Positions 51,832 through 62,071 are shown, counted from the first letter of the stretch. The stretch: 64,000 bases of DNA from Paranoxybacillus vitaminiphilus (GCF_003259935.1 NZ_QLMH01000001.1:222004-286003); one strand, 5' to 3'. Translations and numbers: made by a program. The notes: a model not told the origin generated them from the letters alone.

Positions 51832-52572
51832 ATGTTACAAGGAAAAATTGCACTTGTTACAGGAGCGTCCCGAGGAATTGGGCGTGCCATTGCTTTAGAG
51901 CTTGCCCGCCATGGGGCAAAAGTTGCTGTCAACTATGCAGGAAGTGAAGCGAAAGCCAACGAAGTAGTCGCTGAAATTTTAGAAATGGGTGGCGAAGCAT
52001 TCGCGATTCAAGCTGATGTGTCCAAAGCAGAAGCCGTAGAGAATATGGTAAAGGAAGTGCTCGATCGCTTCGGACGAATTGACATTTTAGTCAATAACGC
52101 CGGTGTAACCCGTGATAATTTAATTATGCGCATGAAAGAAGAAGAATGGGATGAAGTCATCAACATCAATTTAAAAGGTGTGTTTAATTGTACAAAAGCG
52201 GTGACGCGTCCGATGATGAAACAGCGCTATGGCCGCATTATTAATATTGCCTCCATTGTCGGCATAAGCGGAAACCCGGGCCAAGCGAACTATGTTGCCG
52301 CTAAAGCGGGAGTGATTGGTTTAACAAAAACAACGGCAAAAGAATTGGCGAGCCGAAATATTACCGTTAATGCGATTGCTCCGGGGTTTATCACAACAGA
52401 TATGACCGACAAACTAAGCGAAGAAGTCCGTGAGGAAATGTTAAAACAAATTCCGCTGGCTCGTTTCGGAGAACCGAAAGATATTGCTGGAGTAGTTGTT
52501 TTCCTTGCTTCTGAAGCGGCAGATTATATGACCGGCCAGACACTTCATGTAGATGGCGGCATGGTTATGTAA
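51832..52572 (+). CDS. fabG: 3-oxoacyl-ACP reductase
   Basis: A 246-aa short-chain dehydrogenase reducing 3-ketoacyl-ACP with NADPH. Nucleotide-binding GASRGIG (11-17), NNAG (88-91), and the catalytic triad Ser141, Tyr154, Lys158 (YVAAK). It ends DGGMVM as usual. Starts 2 nt after fabD. Confidence 0.96.
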   Translation: MLQGKIALVTGASRGIGRAIALELARHGAKVAVNYAGSEAKANEVVAEILEMGGEAFAIQADVSKAEAVENMVKEVLDRFGRIDILVNNAGVTRDNLIMRMKEEEWDEVININLKGVFNCTKAVTRPMMKQRYGRIINIASIVGISGNPGQANYVAAKAGVIGLTKTTAKELASRNITVNAIAPGFITTDMTDKLSEEVREEMLKQIPLARFGEPKDIAGVVVFLASEAADYMTGQTLHVDGGMVM

Positions 52573-52651
52573 TAAGCACATTGAATTTTTCGAGTGTTTC
52601 TAGTATTTTTATATAAAATCTACTATAATGTCTTGAGGGGAGGTGAATCTC

Positions 52652-52885
52652 ATGTCAGACGTTTTAGAGCGTGTAACGAAAATCATTGTTGACCGTTTAG
52701 GTGTTGAAGAATCACAAGTAACGCTTGAAGCATCTTTCAAAGATGACTTAGGTGCAGATTCTTTAGACGTTGTTGAGCTCGTAATGGAATTGGAAGATGA
52801 GTTCGATATGGAAATTTCTGATGAAGAAGCAGAAAAAATCGTTACAGTAGGAGATGCTGTTAACTACATAAAAAGCCATATGTAA
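52652..52885 (+). CDS. acpP: Acyl carrier protein
   Basis: A 77-aa acidic four-helix protein. Ser37 in GADSLD is the 4'-phosphopantetheine site; helix II is [24 protein letters not shown] lies 7 nt before ATG 52652. A perfect TATAAT (52624-52629) upstream, without a clear -35, suggests an extra promoter giving high ACP expression. A terminator follows. Confidence 0.97.
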   Translation: MSDVLERVTKIIVDRLGVEESQVTLEASFKDDLGADSLDVVELVMELEDEFDMEISDEEAEKIVTVGDAVNYIKSHM

Positions 52886-52893
52886 TGAAGTGA

Positions 52894-52920
52894 AAAGTCC
52901 CGTTTTATAAGCGGGGCTTT
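52894..52920 (+). terminator. Terminator after acpP
   Basis: AAAGTCCCG (52894-52902) pairs with CGGGGCTTT (52912-52920), with a G-T wobble, around a 9-nt loop. Confidence 0.75.
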
Positions 52921-53045
52921 CTATGCTTTTTATTTGGTTTAATTAGTTGTTTAAACTTTGGCGCGAAAAATGTGTTGTTTAAAAAGGCCAATGGAACAAT
53001 AATTGGTGCCGAGTAAATTTTTAGTGAGTAAAGTTGGAGGTACCT

Positions 53046-53789
53046 ATGTCAAGACAGAAAGATAAAGAGCAACGAATGAATGGGAAAAAATGGGCGAAAT
53101 TTAAGCAATTGCAAGAAAAAATCGGGATTTTTTTTACCAATGAAAAGCTCCTTATTCAAGCTTTTACACATTCATCGTATGTGAATGAGCATCGCAAACG
53201 ACCGCACGACGATAACGAAAGATTAGAATTTTTGGGTGATGCTGTTTTAGAGCTGACTATTTCGCAATATCTTTTTAAAAAATTCCCAAACATGAGTGAA
53301 GGTGAATTAACAAAACTGAGAGCATCCATCGTCTGTGAGCCTTCCCTTGTGAAATTTGCCAATGCCCTTTCCTTTGGAGAACTTGTTTTGCTTGGAAGAG
53401 GGGAAGAGCTGACAGGCGGACGAGAGAGACCGGCGCTTTTGGCAGATGTGTTTGAGGCGTTTATTGGTGCGCTTTATCTCGATCAAGGAATGGAAGCGGT
53501 CGTTCAATTTTTAGAAAAAACGATCTTTCCTAAAATTAACGAAGGTGCTTTTTCTCATGTGATGGATTATAAAAGTCAGCTACAGGAGCTTGTTCAGCGA
53601 GATGGTATCGGTGTGATTGAATATACGATTTTGCAGGAAAAAGGACCTGCGCATAATAAAGAGTTTGTATCAAGAGTTTCATTGAACGGGGAAGAACTGG
53701 GCATCGGAGTCGGCAGATCAAAAAAAGAAGCCGAGCAACAAGCGGCACAGATGGCGCTGGAAAAATTAAAAGCATCAGAAAAGAAATAA
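53046..53789 (+). CDS. rnc: Ribonuclease III
   Basis: A 247-aa double-strand-specific endoribonuclease for rRNA and sRNA processing. RNase III signature [10 protein letters not shown] (58-67) with catalytic acidic residues, a second acidic cluster in [16 protein letters not shown], and a C-terminal dsRNA-binding domain (about 172-245: [30 protein letters not shown]). GGAGG lies just ahead of ATG 53046; a GTG/TTG at 53034 is rejected because it precedes the SD. Clustered with smc and ftsY as in B. subtilis. Confidence 0.95.
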   Translation: MSRQKDKEQRMNGKKWAKFKQLQEKIGIFFTNEKLLIQAFTHSSYVNEHRKRPHDDNERLEFLGDAVLELTISQYLFKKFPNMSEGELTKLRASIVCEPSLVKFANALSFGELVLLGRGEELTGGRERPALLADVFEAFIGALYLDQGMEAVVQFLEKTIFPKINEGAFSHVMDYKSQLQELVQRDGIGVIEYTILQEKGPAHNKEFVSRVSLNGEELGIGVGRSKKEAEQQAAQMALEKLKASEKK

Positions 53790-53794
53790 AAAAG

Positions 53795-53827
53795 AATGAA
53801 GCTTGCTATGAGTAAGCTTCATTTTTC
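53795..53827 (+). terminator. Terminator after rnc
   Basis: AATGAAGCTT (53795-53804) with AAGCTTCATT (53814-53823), followed by TTTC. The next 110 bp carries the smc promoter region. Confidence 0.85.
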
Positions 53828-53941
53828 TTGAAGCTGGCATCGCAATATTTGGCGATGGTTTCCTCCACCCCTATCGCAAATAGAAAAAATTATGTTAAAA
53901 TATTTGAGATTTGATATGAATGCTAGCAAGGTGGAATGTTT

Positions 53942-56900
53942 ATGTTCCTTAAGCGGTTAGATATTATTGGATTTAAATCATTTGCCGATCGAGTATCGAT
54001 TGAATTCGTTCCTGGCGTGACAGCTGTTGTCGGCCCTAACGGAAGCGGGAAGAGCAATATTACAGACGCGATTCGCTGGGTGTTAGGAGAGCAATCAGTC
54101 AAGTCACTGCGCGGGTCGAAAATGGAAGATATTATTTTTGCGGGAAGCGATTCACGAAAGGCGTTAAATGTGGCGGAAGTGACAATCACCCTTGATAACG
54201 CAGATCAATTTTTACCGCTTGAATATGAAGAGGTAAGTATAACGCGACGTGTATATCGCTCGGGAGAAAGCGAGTTTTTTATTAATAAACAGCCATGCCG
54301 ACTGAAAGATATTGTTGATTTATTGATGGATTCAGGCATGGGAAAAGAAGCGTTTTCGATTATCGGTCAAGGGCGCGTCGAGGAAATTTTAAGCAGTAAA
54401 CCAGAAGAGCGCCGCACGATTTTTGAAGAGGCGGCAGGGGTGCTGAAATATAAAATTCGCAAACGAAAAGCGGAAAATAAACTGGTCGAAACGCAAGAAA
54501 ATTTACACCGCGTAAACGATATTTTGCATGAACTTGAAAGTCAAATAGAGCCGTTAAAAGTCCAAGCCTCTATCGCCAAAGATTACCTGGAAAAACGTGA
54601 GGAATTAGAAAAGTATGAAGTTGCTCTCACCGTTTATGAAATTGAAGAGCTGCACAGGCAGTGGGAACAATTGAATGAACGGCTGACAAAGCACAAAAAT
54701 GAAGAAATGGAACTATCGGTCGCTTTGCAGAAAGAAGAAGCACAAATTGAACAGATCCGCGATCAAGTAGCGGCACTTGATGAATCGATTGATAGTTTGC
54801 AGCAAGTATTGTTGCTTGCAAGTGAGGAATTAGAAAAACTCGAAGGTCGCAAAGAGGTATTAAAAGAACGAAAAAAGAATGCGACGCAAAATAAAAAGCA
54901 GCTTGAGCAAACGATTTCCGCGCTGATGGAAAAAAAAGAACGGCTTATGAAATTGAGCGAACACGAAGAAACCCGTCTTCAAGAATTGAAGAAAGAGATT
55001 CGCTTTATTCAAGCCGAGCTAAAAGAAAAACTTGCTGAACTTTCTTCGTACGATATGAATATTGACGAAAAAATTGAACAGTTAAAAAGCGATTATATTG
55101 AACTTGTCCATGAGCAAGCTTCGTTAAAAAATGAGCGTTTACACATTCAAACGCTTTTAAATAAGCTTGAGGCGAAGCAAGCAGCCTTAGCTGAGGCAAA
55201 TAAAAAATACATTGATGAACGTCAAGTGATTCAAGAGCAGCATTTAAAACTGCAAGGAGAAATAAAGGAAACGGAACAGCTGCTGCAAAAGTATGAGACA
55301 TTGTTAAATGAGCGGCTCGTTCGTTTAAGCGAAATGAAAGAGGGGATTGAAAAGAAAGAAGCCGCTCTATATCAGGCGTATCAATATTTGCAGCAGACAA
55401 AGTCGCGCAAAGAAATGCTTGAAGAAATGCAGCACGATTATACGGGATTTTTCCAAGGGGTAAAAGAAATTTTAAAAGCGCGCGGGCAGTTATCAGGTAT
55501 TCAAGGAGCAGTAGTAGAATTAATTCAAGTGCCAGGCGAGTATGAAACAGCCATTGAAATCGCGCTTGGAGGTGCGATGCAGCATATTGTCGTAACGAAT
55601 GAAGAAGCAGCCCGGGCAGCGATTCAATACTTAAAAAGACATGCATATGGCCGGGCGACTTTTTTACCGATGACCGTGATTCAGCCGAAAGCCATTCCAG
55701 CCCAGCAAATCGAAATGCTGAAAAATCACCCTTCCTTTGTCGGTATTGCTAATGAGCTTATTTCGTATGAAGCGAAATATGGCGCGATTATGTCCAACCT
55801 TTTAGGAAATGTCATTATTACAAAAGATTTAAAAGGTGCCAATGAACTGGCGCGGTTCGTACAGTACCGTTATCGTTTCGTTACTCTTGACGGTGATGTC
55901 GTCAATCCAGGCGGTGCGATGACAGGAGGAGGAGTAGCGAAAAAAACAAGTTCGCTGCTTAGCCGAAGCCGCGAATTAGAAGAGATTACCGAAAAATTGC
56001 GCGATATGGAAACAAAAACAAGCCAATTAGAACAGCACGTGCAAGAACAAAAGAAAGCGGCTCAACACGAAGAACAAGAAATCGCTCAAATTCGGAAAAC
56101 AGCCGAACAGCTGCGCTTTAGACTGCAAGAACTGAAAGGTGAATTAAGAGAGGTCGAATTGCAAGAGAAAAATGTGAATGAACGTTTAGCGATTTATGAT
56201 CATGAAAAAGAAAACGATGAGAAGGAAAAAGATGAACTTTTGAAAAAGCTTGCTCAATTAGAAGAACAATTGGGTACGCTTAGCATTGAATTAACCGGTA
56301 TTGACCAGCAAATTCAAGCATTAACATTAAAGAAAAATGATGAGCAAAATTCAAAAGAAACGCTGCAAGGAACCATTACGGAAATGAAAATATCCCTTGC
56401 GGAAAAGCAGCAATTATTGAAAAACTATGAGGACAATCAAGAACGTCTCCGTCAGGAATGGATGGATACAGAAAAACAACTAAAAGAAACAAAAGAAGAT
56501 TTAACAGCCCTTATGGCAGAGATGGAAGCAAACCATTCCGGAGAGGCACAAATTGAAGAGCTGCGCAAGAAAAAACTGCAAGATAAAAATGAAACCATTA
56601 AGTTAATTGCCAGCCGCCGCGAACAGCGTCTCGAATATCAAGAGAAATTGGAGAATTTTGAGCGGGAAATAAAAGAACGGAAGCGGCAATATAAACAATT
56701 AATCGATATTGTTAAAGACGAAGAAGTAAAGTTAAATCGTTTAGATGTGGAGCTGGAAAACCTGCTTGCCCGCCTGCATGAAGAATATATGCTGACGTTC
56801 GAAGCGGCGAAAGAAAAATATCCGCTTGAGCTTGATGTGTCTGAGGCGCGCAAAAAAGTCAAATTGATTAAGCTGGCTATTGAAGAGCTCGGCACGGTGA

Positions 56901-57505
56901 ATTTAGGCGCGATTGATGAATATGAACGCGTTTCCGAGCGTTATCAGTTTTTAATGGAACAAAAAAGCGATTTGCAACAGGCAAAAGAAACACTTTATCA
57001 AGTTATTGATGAAATGGATCAGGAAATGAAAAAGCGCTTTCTTACAACATTTAAGCAAATTCGCGTTCATTTTGAAGAAGTGTTTAAACAACTATTCGGC
57101 GGCGGACGCGCTGACCTGCGATTAACGGACCCGGATGATTTGTTGAATACGGGAATCGACATTGTAGCCCAGCCGCCTGGAAAAAAGCTGCAAAACTTAA
57201 GTCTGCTTTCCGGCGGGGAACGTGCACTGACGGCGATTGCGCTTTTATTTTCGATTTTGAAAGTAAGACCGGTGCCGTTTTGCGTCCTTGATGAAGTGGA
57301 AGCGGCTTTGGATGAAGCGAATGTATATCGTTATGCGCAATATTTAAAACAGTTTAGCGAACAAACGCAGTTTATCGTCATTACTCATCGGAAAGGGACG
57401 ATGGAAGAAGCGGATGTTCTATATGGAGTAACCATGCAAGAATCCGGCGTTTCTAAACTTGTGTCGGTACGTTTGGAAGAGTCGAAGCAACTCGTAAAAT
57501 CGTAA
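53942..57505 (+). CDS. smc: Chromosome condensation ATPase SMC
   Basis: A 1187-aa protein. Head: Walker A GPNGSGKS (31-38); coiled coils about 165-500 and 680-1010; hinge about 510-665 with GAVVELIQVPGEYETAIEIALGGAMQHIVV; C-terminal head with signature LSLLSGGERALTAIALLF and Walker B FCVLDEVEAALDEAN. Dimers with ScpA/ScpB organise and segregate chromosomes from parS sites. ATG 53942 is chosen over 53936 because AAGGTGG (53928-53934) is then 7 nt away and the product begins MFLKRLDIIGFKSFA as in B. subtilis. Confidence 0.97.
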   Translation: MFLKRLDIIGFKSFADRVSIEFVPGVTAVVGPNGSGKSNITDAIRWVLGEQSVKSLRGSKMEDIIFAGSDSRKALNVAEVTITLDNADQFLPLEYEEVSITRRVYRSGESEFFINKQPCRLKDIVDLLMDSGMGKEAFSIIGQGRVEEILSSKPEERRTIFEEAAGVLKYKIRKRKAENKLVETQENLHRVNDILHELESQIEPLKVQASIAKDYLEKREELEKYEVALTVYEIEELHRQWEQLNERLTKHKNEEMELSVALQKEEAQIEQIRDQVAALDESIDSLQQVLLLASEELEKLEGRKEVLKERKKNATQNKKQLEQTISALMEKKERLMKLSEHEETRLQELKKEIRFIQAELKEKLAELSSYDMNIDEKIEQLKSDYIELVHEQASLKNERLHIQTLLNKLEAKQAALAEANKKYIDERQVIQEQHLKLQGEIKETEQLLQKYETLLNERLVRLSEMKEGIEKKEAALYQAYQYLQQTKSRKEMLEEMQHDYTGFFQGVKEILKARGQLSGIQGAVVELIQVPGEYETAIEIALGGAMQHIVVTNEEAARAAIQYLKRHAYGRATFLPMTVIQPKAIPAQQIEMLKNHPSFVGIANELISYEAKYGAIMSNLLGNVIITKDLKGANELARFVQYRYRFVTLDGDVVNPGGAMTGGGVAKKTSSLLSRSRELEEITEKLRDMETKTSQLEQHVQEQKKAAQHEEQEIAQIRKTAEQLRFRLQELKGELREVELQEKNVNERLAIYDHEKENDEKEKDELLKKLAQLEEQLGTLSIELTGIDQQIQALTLKKNDEQNSKETLQGTITEMKISLAEKQQLLKNYEDNQERLRQEWMDTEKQLKETKEDLTALMAEMEANHSGEAQIEELRKKKLQDKNETIKLIASRREQRLEYQEKLENFEREIKERKRQYKQLIDIVKDEEVKLNRLDVELENLLARLHEEYMLTFEAAKEKYPLELDVSEARKKVKLIKLAIEELGTVNLGAIDEYERVSERYQFLMEQKSDLQQAKETLYQVIDEMDQEMKKRFLTTFKQIRVHFEEVFKQLFGGGRADLRLTDPDDLLNTGIDIVAQPPGKKLQNLSLLSGGERALTAIALLFSILKVRPVPFCVLDEVEAALDEANVYRYAQYLKQFSEQTQFIVITHRKGTMEEADVLYGVTMQESGVSKLVSVRLEESKQLVKS

Positions 57506-57524
57506 AGAAAGGACGGCTGTTTGC

Positions 57525-58526
57525 ATGAACTTTTTTAAGAAACTGAAAGAAAAAATTACACAACAGGCGGATTCTGTCACTGAAAAGTTTAAACAAGGGT
57601 TGGCAAAAACGCGCAGCTCTTTCGCTGAAAGAGTAAACGATTTAATCGCCCGTTACCGGAAAGTGGATGAAGAATTTTTTGAGGAATTGGAAGAAATTTT
57701 AATCGCGGCTGATGTTGGCGTCACGACAGTCATGGAGCTGATTGATGAGCTGAAAATGGAAGTGAAGCGGCGCAACATTCAAGATACAAAAGAAATGCAA
57801 GAAGTGATTTCCGAGAAGTTAGTTGAGATTTATCGCGGTGATGACAACGAGCCTACCGTTCTTAACATGCAGGAAAACGGTCTAACGGTCATTTTATTTG
57901 TCGGCGTAAACGGTGTTGGAAAAACAACGACCATCGGCAAATTAGCGCATAAGTTGAAATCGGAAGGAAAAAGCGTGCTGCTTGCTGCCGGAGATACGTT
58001 CCGTGCGGGAGCGATTGAACAACTTGAAGTGTGGGGCGAGCGCGTTGGTGTAGAAGTTATTAAACAATCGGCTGGGTCTGACCCGGCAGCGGTGATGTAT
58101 GATGCCATTCAAGCAGCAAAAGCGCGCAATGTCGATGTTTTATTGTGTGATACGGCCGGCCGTTTGCAAAATAAAGTGAATTTAATGAAAGAACTAGAAA
58201 AGGTGAAGCGCGTCATTGAACGTGAAATTCCCGGTGCGCCGCATGAAGTGCTGCTTGTTTTAGATGCAACGACAGGACAAAACGCCATGAGTCAAGCGAA
58301 AACTTTCAAAGAAGCAACGAATGTAACAGGCATCGTGCTAACGAAGCTTGATGGAACAGCGAAAGGCGGAATTGTTCTTGCGATTCGCAATGAACTGAAC
58401 ATTCCTGTGAAATTTGTTGGTCTTGGTGAAAAGGTCGATGATTTACAAGAATTTGATCCAGAGCAATATGTATATGGATTATTTGCTGATTTACTAGAAA
58501 TAGAAAAAGAAAAAACGGAAGAATAG
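57525..58526 (+). CDS. ftsY: Signal recognition particle receptor FtsY
   Basis: A 333-aa SRP GTPase. A short charged N-terminal region, N domain helices (about 40-105), then G domain with G1 GVNGVGKT (127-134), DTAGRLQNK, TKLDGTAKGGI and the closing helix GEKVDDLQEFDPEQYVYGLF. It docks SRP-ribosome complexes to the membrane. It lacks the long acidic A domain of E. coli FtsY, as in other Firmicutes. It precedes a long-hairpin terminator and then ylxM-ffh. Confidence 0.96.
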   Translation: MNFFKKLKEKITQQADSVTEKFKQGLAKTRSSFAERVNDLIARYRKVDEEFFEELEEILIAADVGVTTVMELIDELKMEVKRRNIQDTKEMQEVISEKLVEIYRGDDNEPTVLNMQENGLTVILFVGVNGVGKTTTIGKLAHKLKSEGKSVLLAAGDTFRAGAIEQLEVWGERVGVEVIKQSAGSDPAAVMYDAIQAAKARNVDVLLCDTAGRLQNKVNLMKELEKVKRVIEREIPGAPHEVLLVLDATTGQNAMSQAKTFKEATNVTGIVLTKLDGTAKGGIVLAIRNELNIPVKFVGLGEKVDDLQEFDPEQYVYGLFADLLEIEKEKTEE

Positions 58527-58533
58527 ATGAAAA

Positions 58534-58637
58534 GAGGGGCTGGTCCATCAGTGTCTGACCTCACGTGCATTTCACATAGGTGATGTTCTATAATGATGTT
58601 TTGTGGTCTGACACTTAGTTTGCTCAGCCCTTTTTTA
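58534..58637 (+). terminator. Long-hairpin terminator element, copy B of a dispersed repeat
   Basis: Outer GGGCTG (58536-58541) pairs with CAGCCC (58625-58630). An inner arm AGTGTCTGACC (58550-58560) pairs, with one mismatch, with GGTCTGACACT (58605-58615). CTTTTTTATG follows. Sequence and layout match copy A after ileS, including ACGTG, GTCTGACACTT and CAGCCCTTTTTTAT. Confidence 0.75.
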
Positions 58638-58652
58638 TGTAAAGAAAAAAAC

Positions 58653-58681
58653 TTGACAGAAAATAAGAAAAAAGGTAGACT
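58653..58681 (+). promoter_or_regulatory. Promoter for ylxM-ffh
   Basis: A consensus TTGACA (58653-58658), 17 nt, TAGACT (58676-58681), placed right after the terminator element. Confidence 0.75.
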
Positions 58682-58726
58682 AAGTCTTTGTAAAGGAATT
58701 TCACTTAACAACAGGGAGGGAGTGCA

Positions 58727-59059
58727 ATGCTTGAAAAAACGACGAGAATGAATTATCTTTATGACTTTTATCAGTCATTGTTAACGCCGAAGCAGCGAAG
58801 CTATATGTCGTTGTATTATCTTGATGACTACTCCCTCGGTGAAATTGCTGAAGAGTATGAAGTAAGCCGTCAAGCAGTATATGATAATATAAAGCGTACC
58901 GAAGCGATGCTTGAGGAATACGAAGAAAAATTGCTGCTCTTTCAAAAATTTCAAGAGCGGCAAAAGCTAATAAAAAAATTGCGGGAAATTGCCGCAAGAA
59001 ATCAGCTTCAGGACGAAGAGTTTTTTAAGACGATTGAAGCGCTGGAAAAATTAGAGTAG
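58727..59059 (+). CDS. ylxM: YlxM, HTH-type SRP-associated protein
   Basis: A 110-aa, UPF0122-family protein. Residues 20-70 form a sigma-70 region 4-like helix-turn-helix ([20 protein letters not shown] then [16 protein letters not shown]); the remainder is a charged helix. It always precedes ffh in Firmicutes. In streptococci YlxM binds SRP components and modulates FtsY/Ffh activity. GGGAGGGAG precedes the ATG. Starts 13 nt ahead of ffh. Confidence 0.94.
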   Translation: MLEKTTRMNYLYDFYQSLLTPKQRSYMSLYYLDDYSLGEIAEEYEVSRQAVYDNIKRTEAMLEEYEEKLLLFQKFQERQKLIKKLREIAARNQLQDEEFFKTIEALEKLE

Positions 59060-59072
59060 GAGGCGGTAATGG

Positions 59073-60413
59073 ATGGCATTTGAAGGATTAGCCGACCGTC
59101 TGCAAAGCGTCATGAACAAAATCCGTGGCAAAGGGAAAGTCACGGAAGCGGATGTAAAAGAGATGATGCGTGAAGTCCGTCTCGCTTTATTGGAAGCGGA
59201 TGTGAACTTCAAAGTGGTGAAAGACTTTATTAAACGTGTAAGTGAACGTGCCGTCGGTCAAGAAGTATTAAAAAGCTTAACGCCTGGGCAGCAAGTGATT
59301 AAAGTCGTAAAAGAAGAATTGACGGCGCTTATGGGCGGAGAGCAAAGCAAAATTGCCGTCGCAACCCGTCCGCCGACCGTCATTATGATGGTCGGTTTGC
59401 AAGGGGCCGGAAAAACGACGACGACAGGAAAGCTGGCGAATCTTTTACGCAAAAAGTACAATCGTAAACCGCTTTTAGTCGCTGCCGATATTTATCGTCC
59501 GGCGGCGATTAAGCAGCTTGAAACGCTAGGCAAACAACTGAACATGCCGGTGTTTTCCCTTGGCGATCAAGTAAGTCCGGTGGAAATTGCCAAACAAGCG
59601 TTAGCTAAAGCGAAGGAAGAACATTATGATTATGTTTTAATTGATACGGCCGGACGTCTTCATATTGATGAAGCGCTTATGGATGAATTAAAACAAATTA
59701 AAGAAGTGACAAAGCCGGATGAGATTTTCCTTGTCGTCGATGCCATGACCGGGCAAGATGCGGTAAATGTCGCCCAAAGCTTTAATGAGCAATTAGGCTT
59801 GACGGGAGTCATATTAACAAAACTCGATGGCGATACGCGCGGCGGGGCGGCATTGTCGATTAAAGCAGTGACGAATACGCCGATTAAATTTGTCGGTATG
59901 GGAGAAAAGCTGGATGCGCTTGAGCCGTTCCACCCGGAACGCATGGCGTCAAGGATTTTAGGAATGGGCGACGTATTGTCGCTCATCGAAAAAGCACAGG
60001 CGGCGATCGATGAAGAAAAAGCGAAAGAGCTTGAGCAAAAAATGCGGACGATGTCATTCACCTTTGACGATTTTCTCGAGCAGCTCGGTCAAGTCAGAAA
60101 AATGGGACCATTGGATGAAATTATTAAAATGCTTCCGGGTGCCAACAAAATTAAAGGTTTAAACAACATTCAAATCGATGAAAAACAGATCGGCCGCGTG
60201 GAAGCGATTATTCGTTCGATGACAAAAGAAGAAAAGGCAAATCCAGAAATTATTAATGCAAGCCGTAAAAAGCGGATTGCGAAAGGAAGCGGCACATCTG
60301 TCCAAGAGGTCAATCGCTTATTAAAGCAATTTGAAGAAATGAAGAAAATGATGAAAATGATGTCAACCATGACGAAAGGAAAGAAAAAAGGGTTTAGATT
60401 TCCTTTTATGTAA
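59073..60413 (+). CDS. ffh: Signal recognition particle protein Ffh
   Basis: A 446-aa SRP54 GTPase. N domain (1-about 95), G domain with G1 GLQGAGKT (108-115), DTAGRLH, TKLDGDTRGGAALS; then the Met-rich M domain (about 300-446, ending in MKKMMKMMSTMTKGKKKGFR) that binds 4.5S/scRNA and signal peptides. GGAGG precedes the ATG. It targets membrane and secreted proteins cotranslationally with FtsY (57525). Confidence 0.97.
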   Translation: MAFEGLADRLQSVMNKIRGKGKVTEADVKEMMREVRLALLEADVNFKVVKDFIKRVSERAVGQEVLKSLTPGQQVIKVVKEELTALMGGEQSKIAVATRPPTVIMMVGLQGAGKTTTTGKLANLLRKKYNRKPLLVAADIYRPAAIKQLETLGKQLNMPVFSLGDQVSPVEIAKQALAKAKEEHYDYVLIDTAGRLHIDEALMDELKQIKEVTKPDEIFLVVDAMTGQDAVNVAQSFNEQLGLTGVILTKLDGDTRGGAALSIKAVTNTPIKFVGMGEKLDALEPFHPERMASRILGMGDVLSLIEKAQAAIDEEKAKELEQKMRTMSFTFDDFLEQLGQVRKMGPLDEIIKMLPGANKIKGLNNIQIDEKQIGRVEAIIRSMTKEEKANPEIINASRKKRIAKGSGTSVQEVNRLLKQFEEMKKMMKMMSTMTKGKKKGFRFPFM

Positions 60414-60438
60414 GTTATAATGTGTTAAGAAAAAACAC

Positions 60439-60467
60439 TTTACAAACTAGTTTATTATTGTTAATAT
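60439..60467 (+). promoter_or_regulatory. Probable promoter for the rpsP cluster
   Basis: TTTACA (60439-60444), a 17-nt spacer and TAATAT (60462-60467); TATACT at 60465-60470 is an alternative -10. It lies in the 92-bp ffh-rpsP gap. Confidence 0.5.
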
Positions 60468-60505
60468 ACTATCTTGTGTGAAATATTTTCGGAGGTGCTT
60501 AAGGA

Positions 60506-60778
60506 ATGGCAGTAAAAATTCGTTTAAAACGCATGGGTGCGAAAAAATCACCTTTCTATCGTATCGTAGTAGCTGACTCTCGTTCTCCGCGCGATGGTCG
60601 TTTTATCGAAACAATCGGTACTTACAACCCTGTTGCAGAACCAGCGCAAATCAACATTAACGAAGAGTTGGCATTAAAATGGTTGCAAAATGGTGCAAAA
60701 CCATCTGACACAGTCCGCAACCTTTTCTCTAAACAAGGAATTTTAGAGAAATTCCATAACTTAAAATACGGAAAATAA
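60506..60778 (+). CDS. rpsP: 30S ribosomal protein S16
   Basis: A 90-aa basic protein: [42 protein letters not shown], and a typical C-terminal [16 protein letters not shown] precedes the ATG. S16 is an early 30S assembly protein. It heads rpsP-khpA-ylqD-rimM-trmD-rplS, a conserved ribosome and tRNA maturation cluster. Confidence 0.97.
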   Translation: MAVKIRLKRMGAKKSPFYRIVVADSRSPRDGRFIETIGTYNPVAEPAQININEELALKWLQNGAKPSDTVRNLFSKQGILEKFHNLKYGK

Positions 60779-60792
60779 GATTCGTGATGTAA

Positions 60793-61029
60793 ATGAAAGA
60801 ACTTATTCAAACAATCGTACAAGCGCTTGTGGACCATCCGGAAGACGTTGTTGTAACGGAATCTTCCAACGAAAACACGATTACGTACCATCTTTCCGTT
60901 CATAAAGACGATATCGGAAAGGTGATTGGCAAGCAAGGACGCACGATTCATGCGATTCGGACTGTTGTGTATGCAGCTGCATCACAGCAGCCGAAGCGCG
61001 TCGTTTTGCACGTTGAAGACAAAGGGTGA
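60793..61029 (+). CDS. khpA: KH-domain RNA-binding protein KhpA (YlqC)
   Basis: A 78-aa protein that is almost entirely one KH domain. The RNA-binding GxxG loop is within DIGKVIGKQGRTIHAIRTVV. In Firmicutes KhpA pairs with KhpB (Jag) and affects cell elongation and RNA binding; the partner gene is not in this window. The SD is weak (GTGATG). A terminator hairpin overlaps its stop codon. Confidence 0.93.
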   Translation: MKELIQTIVQALVDHPEDVVVTESSNENTITYHLSVHKDDIGKVIGKQGRTIHAIRTVVYAAASQQPKRVVLHVEDKG

Positions 61030-61050
61030 GGATTATCCTCCCCTTTTTTA
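61021..61050 (+). terminator. Terminator overlapping the khpA 3' end
   Basis: AAAGGGTGAGGAT pairs with ATCCTCCCCTTT, followed by a T run. It contains the khpA stop codon (61027-61029) and separates rpsP-khpA from ylqD. Confidence 0.82.
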
Positions 61051-61147
61051 TATATTGGCTTACAGACACCCGAGAGTTTTACTGTAGTTTTACTGTATAT
61101 GAAGAGGCAAATCTCGCCTTCCAACTTTGCTTGTTAGGGGTGTGTCA

Positions 61148-61534
61148 ATGAAAATTATTCAAACGGTGGAAGTAAAACAAATATTGACTGAGGAAAGCAA
61201 AGCGAAATTGCTAAAAAAATTCGAAGAGAGAAAGCGAAGTTTACAGCAACAATGTGAACAGCTTCGGTTTGAATTAAAACGATTGGAAAAAGCAAAAAAA
61301 CATTCTCCGTTGCTTCTTAAACAACATTTTGAAAAAGAAATAAACGACAGGCTCGAGAAAATGAAACTTCTCGATTTTCAGATTGAACAATTACATATCC
61401 TACCGTTAGGAAGTGAATTGAAAGAGCGGGAAATACAAGCTCTTGTTGAGGTAAATATAGGAGATAAATGGGAAGAAATCATCGCACCAAAAACGATTAT
61501 CATTGAAGACGGCATTGTAAAAGAAATTCGTTAG
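61148..61534 (+). CDS. ylqD: YlqD family protein, function unknown
   Basis: A 128-aa protein. A central coiled coil (about residues 15-85, rich in K, E, Q and R) follows a short beta segment (MKIIQTVEVKQILTEESK) and precedes a C-terminal beta part (VEVNIGDKWEEIIAPKTIII and EDGIVKEI). Position between khpA and rimM is conserved in Bacillus. AGGGGTGTG is the SD for ATG 61148. The family has no established function; location hints at ribosome biogenesis. Confidence 0.9.
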   Translation: MKIIQTVEVKQILTEESKAKLLKKFEERKRSLQQQCEQLRFELKRLEKAKKHSPLLLKQHFEKEINDRLEKMKLLDFQIEQLHILPLGSELKEREIQALVEVNIGDKWEEIIAPKTIIIEDGIVKEIR

Positions 61535-61552
61535 AGCAGAGGTGGTTAGGAT

Positions 61553-62071
61553 ATGGAAAGATGGTTTAACGTCGGAAAAATCGTGAATACACACGGAATT
61601 AGAGGCGAAGTGCGCGTCATCTCAAAAACCGATTTTGCTGATGAGAGATATAAAACGGGAAATACGCTTTATATTTTTATGGACAATGCGAGTGATCCAG
61701 TCGAAGTAAAAGTAAAAAGCCACCGTGTTCATAAATCGTTTGACTTACTTTCCTTTGAAGGTTATGACAACATCAATTTAGTCGAAAAATTTAAAGGAGC
61801 GATGATTAAAATTCCGGAAAGCCAGCTTGGGGAGCTGGAAGAAGGAGAATATTATTTTCATGAAATTATCGGCTGTACGGTTGTTACTGAGCAAGGTGAG
61901 ACGGTTGGTACGGTGAAAGAAATTTTAACTCCTGGTGCGAATGACGTATGGGTGGTGAAAGGTAAGGGTGGAAAGGAGATTTTAATTCCATATATTTCTG
62001 ATGTGGTAAAACATGTTGACGTAAAAGAGAAACTCATCACCATCCATCCAATGGAAGGATTGCTTGAATAA
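61553..62071 (+). CDS. rimM: 16S rRNA processing protein RimM
   Basis: A 172-aa protein with an N-terminal RimM beta barrel ([20 protein letters not shown], start of a classic motif) and a C-terminal PRC barrel (about 95-172: [30 protein letters not shown]). It helps assemble the 30S head via S19. The stop overlaps the trmD ATG by one base. Confidence 0.95.
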   Translation: MERWFNVGKIVNTHGIRGEVRVISKTDFADERYKTGNTLYIFMDNASDPVEVKVKSHRVHKSFDLLSFEGYDNINLVEKFKGAMIKIPESQLGELEEGEYYFHEIIGCTVVTEQGETVGTVKEILTPGANDVWVVKGKGGKEILIPYISDVVKHVDVKEKLITIHPMEGLLE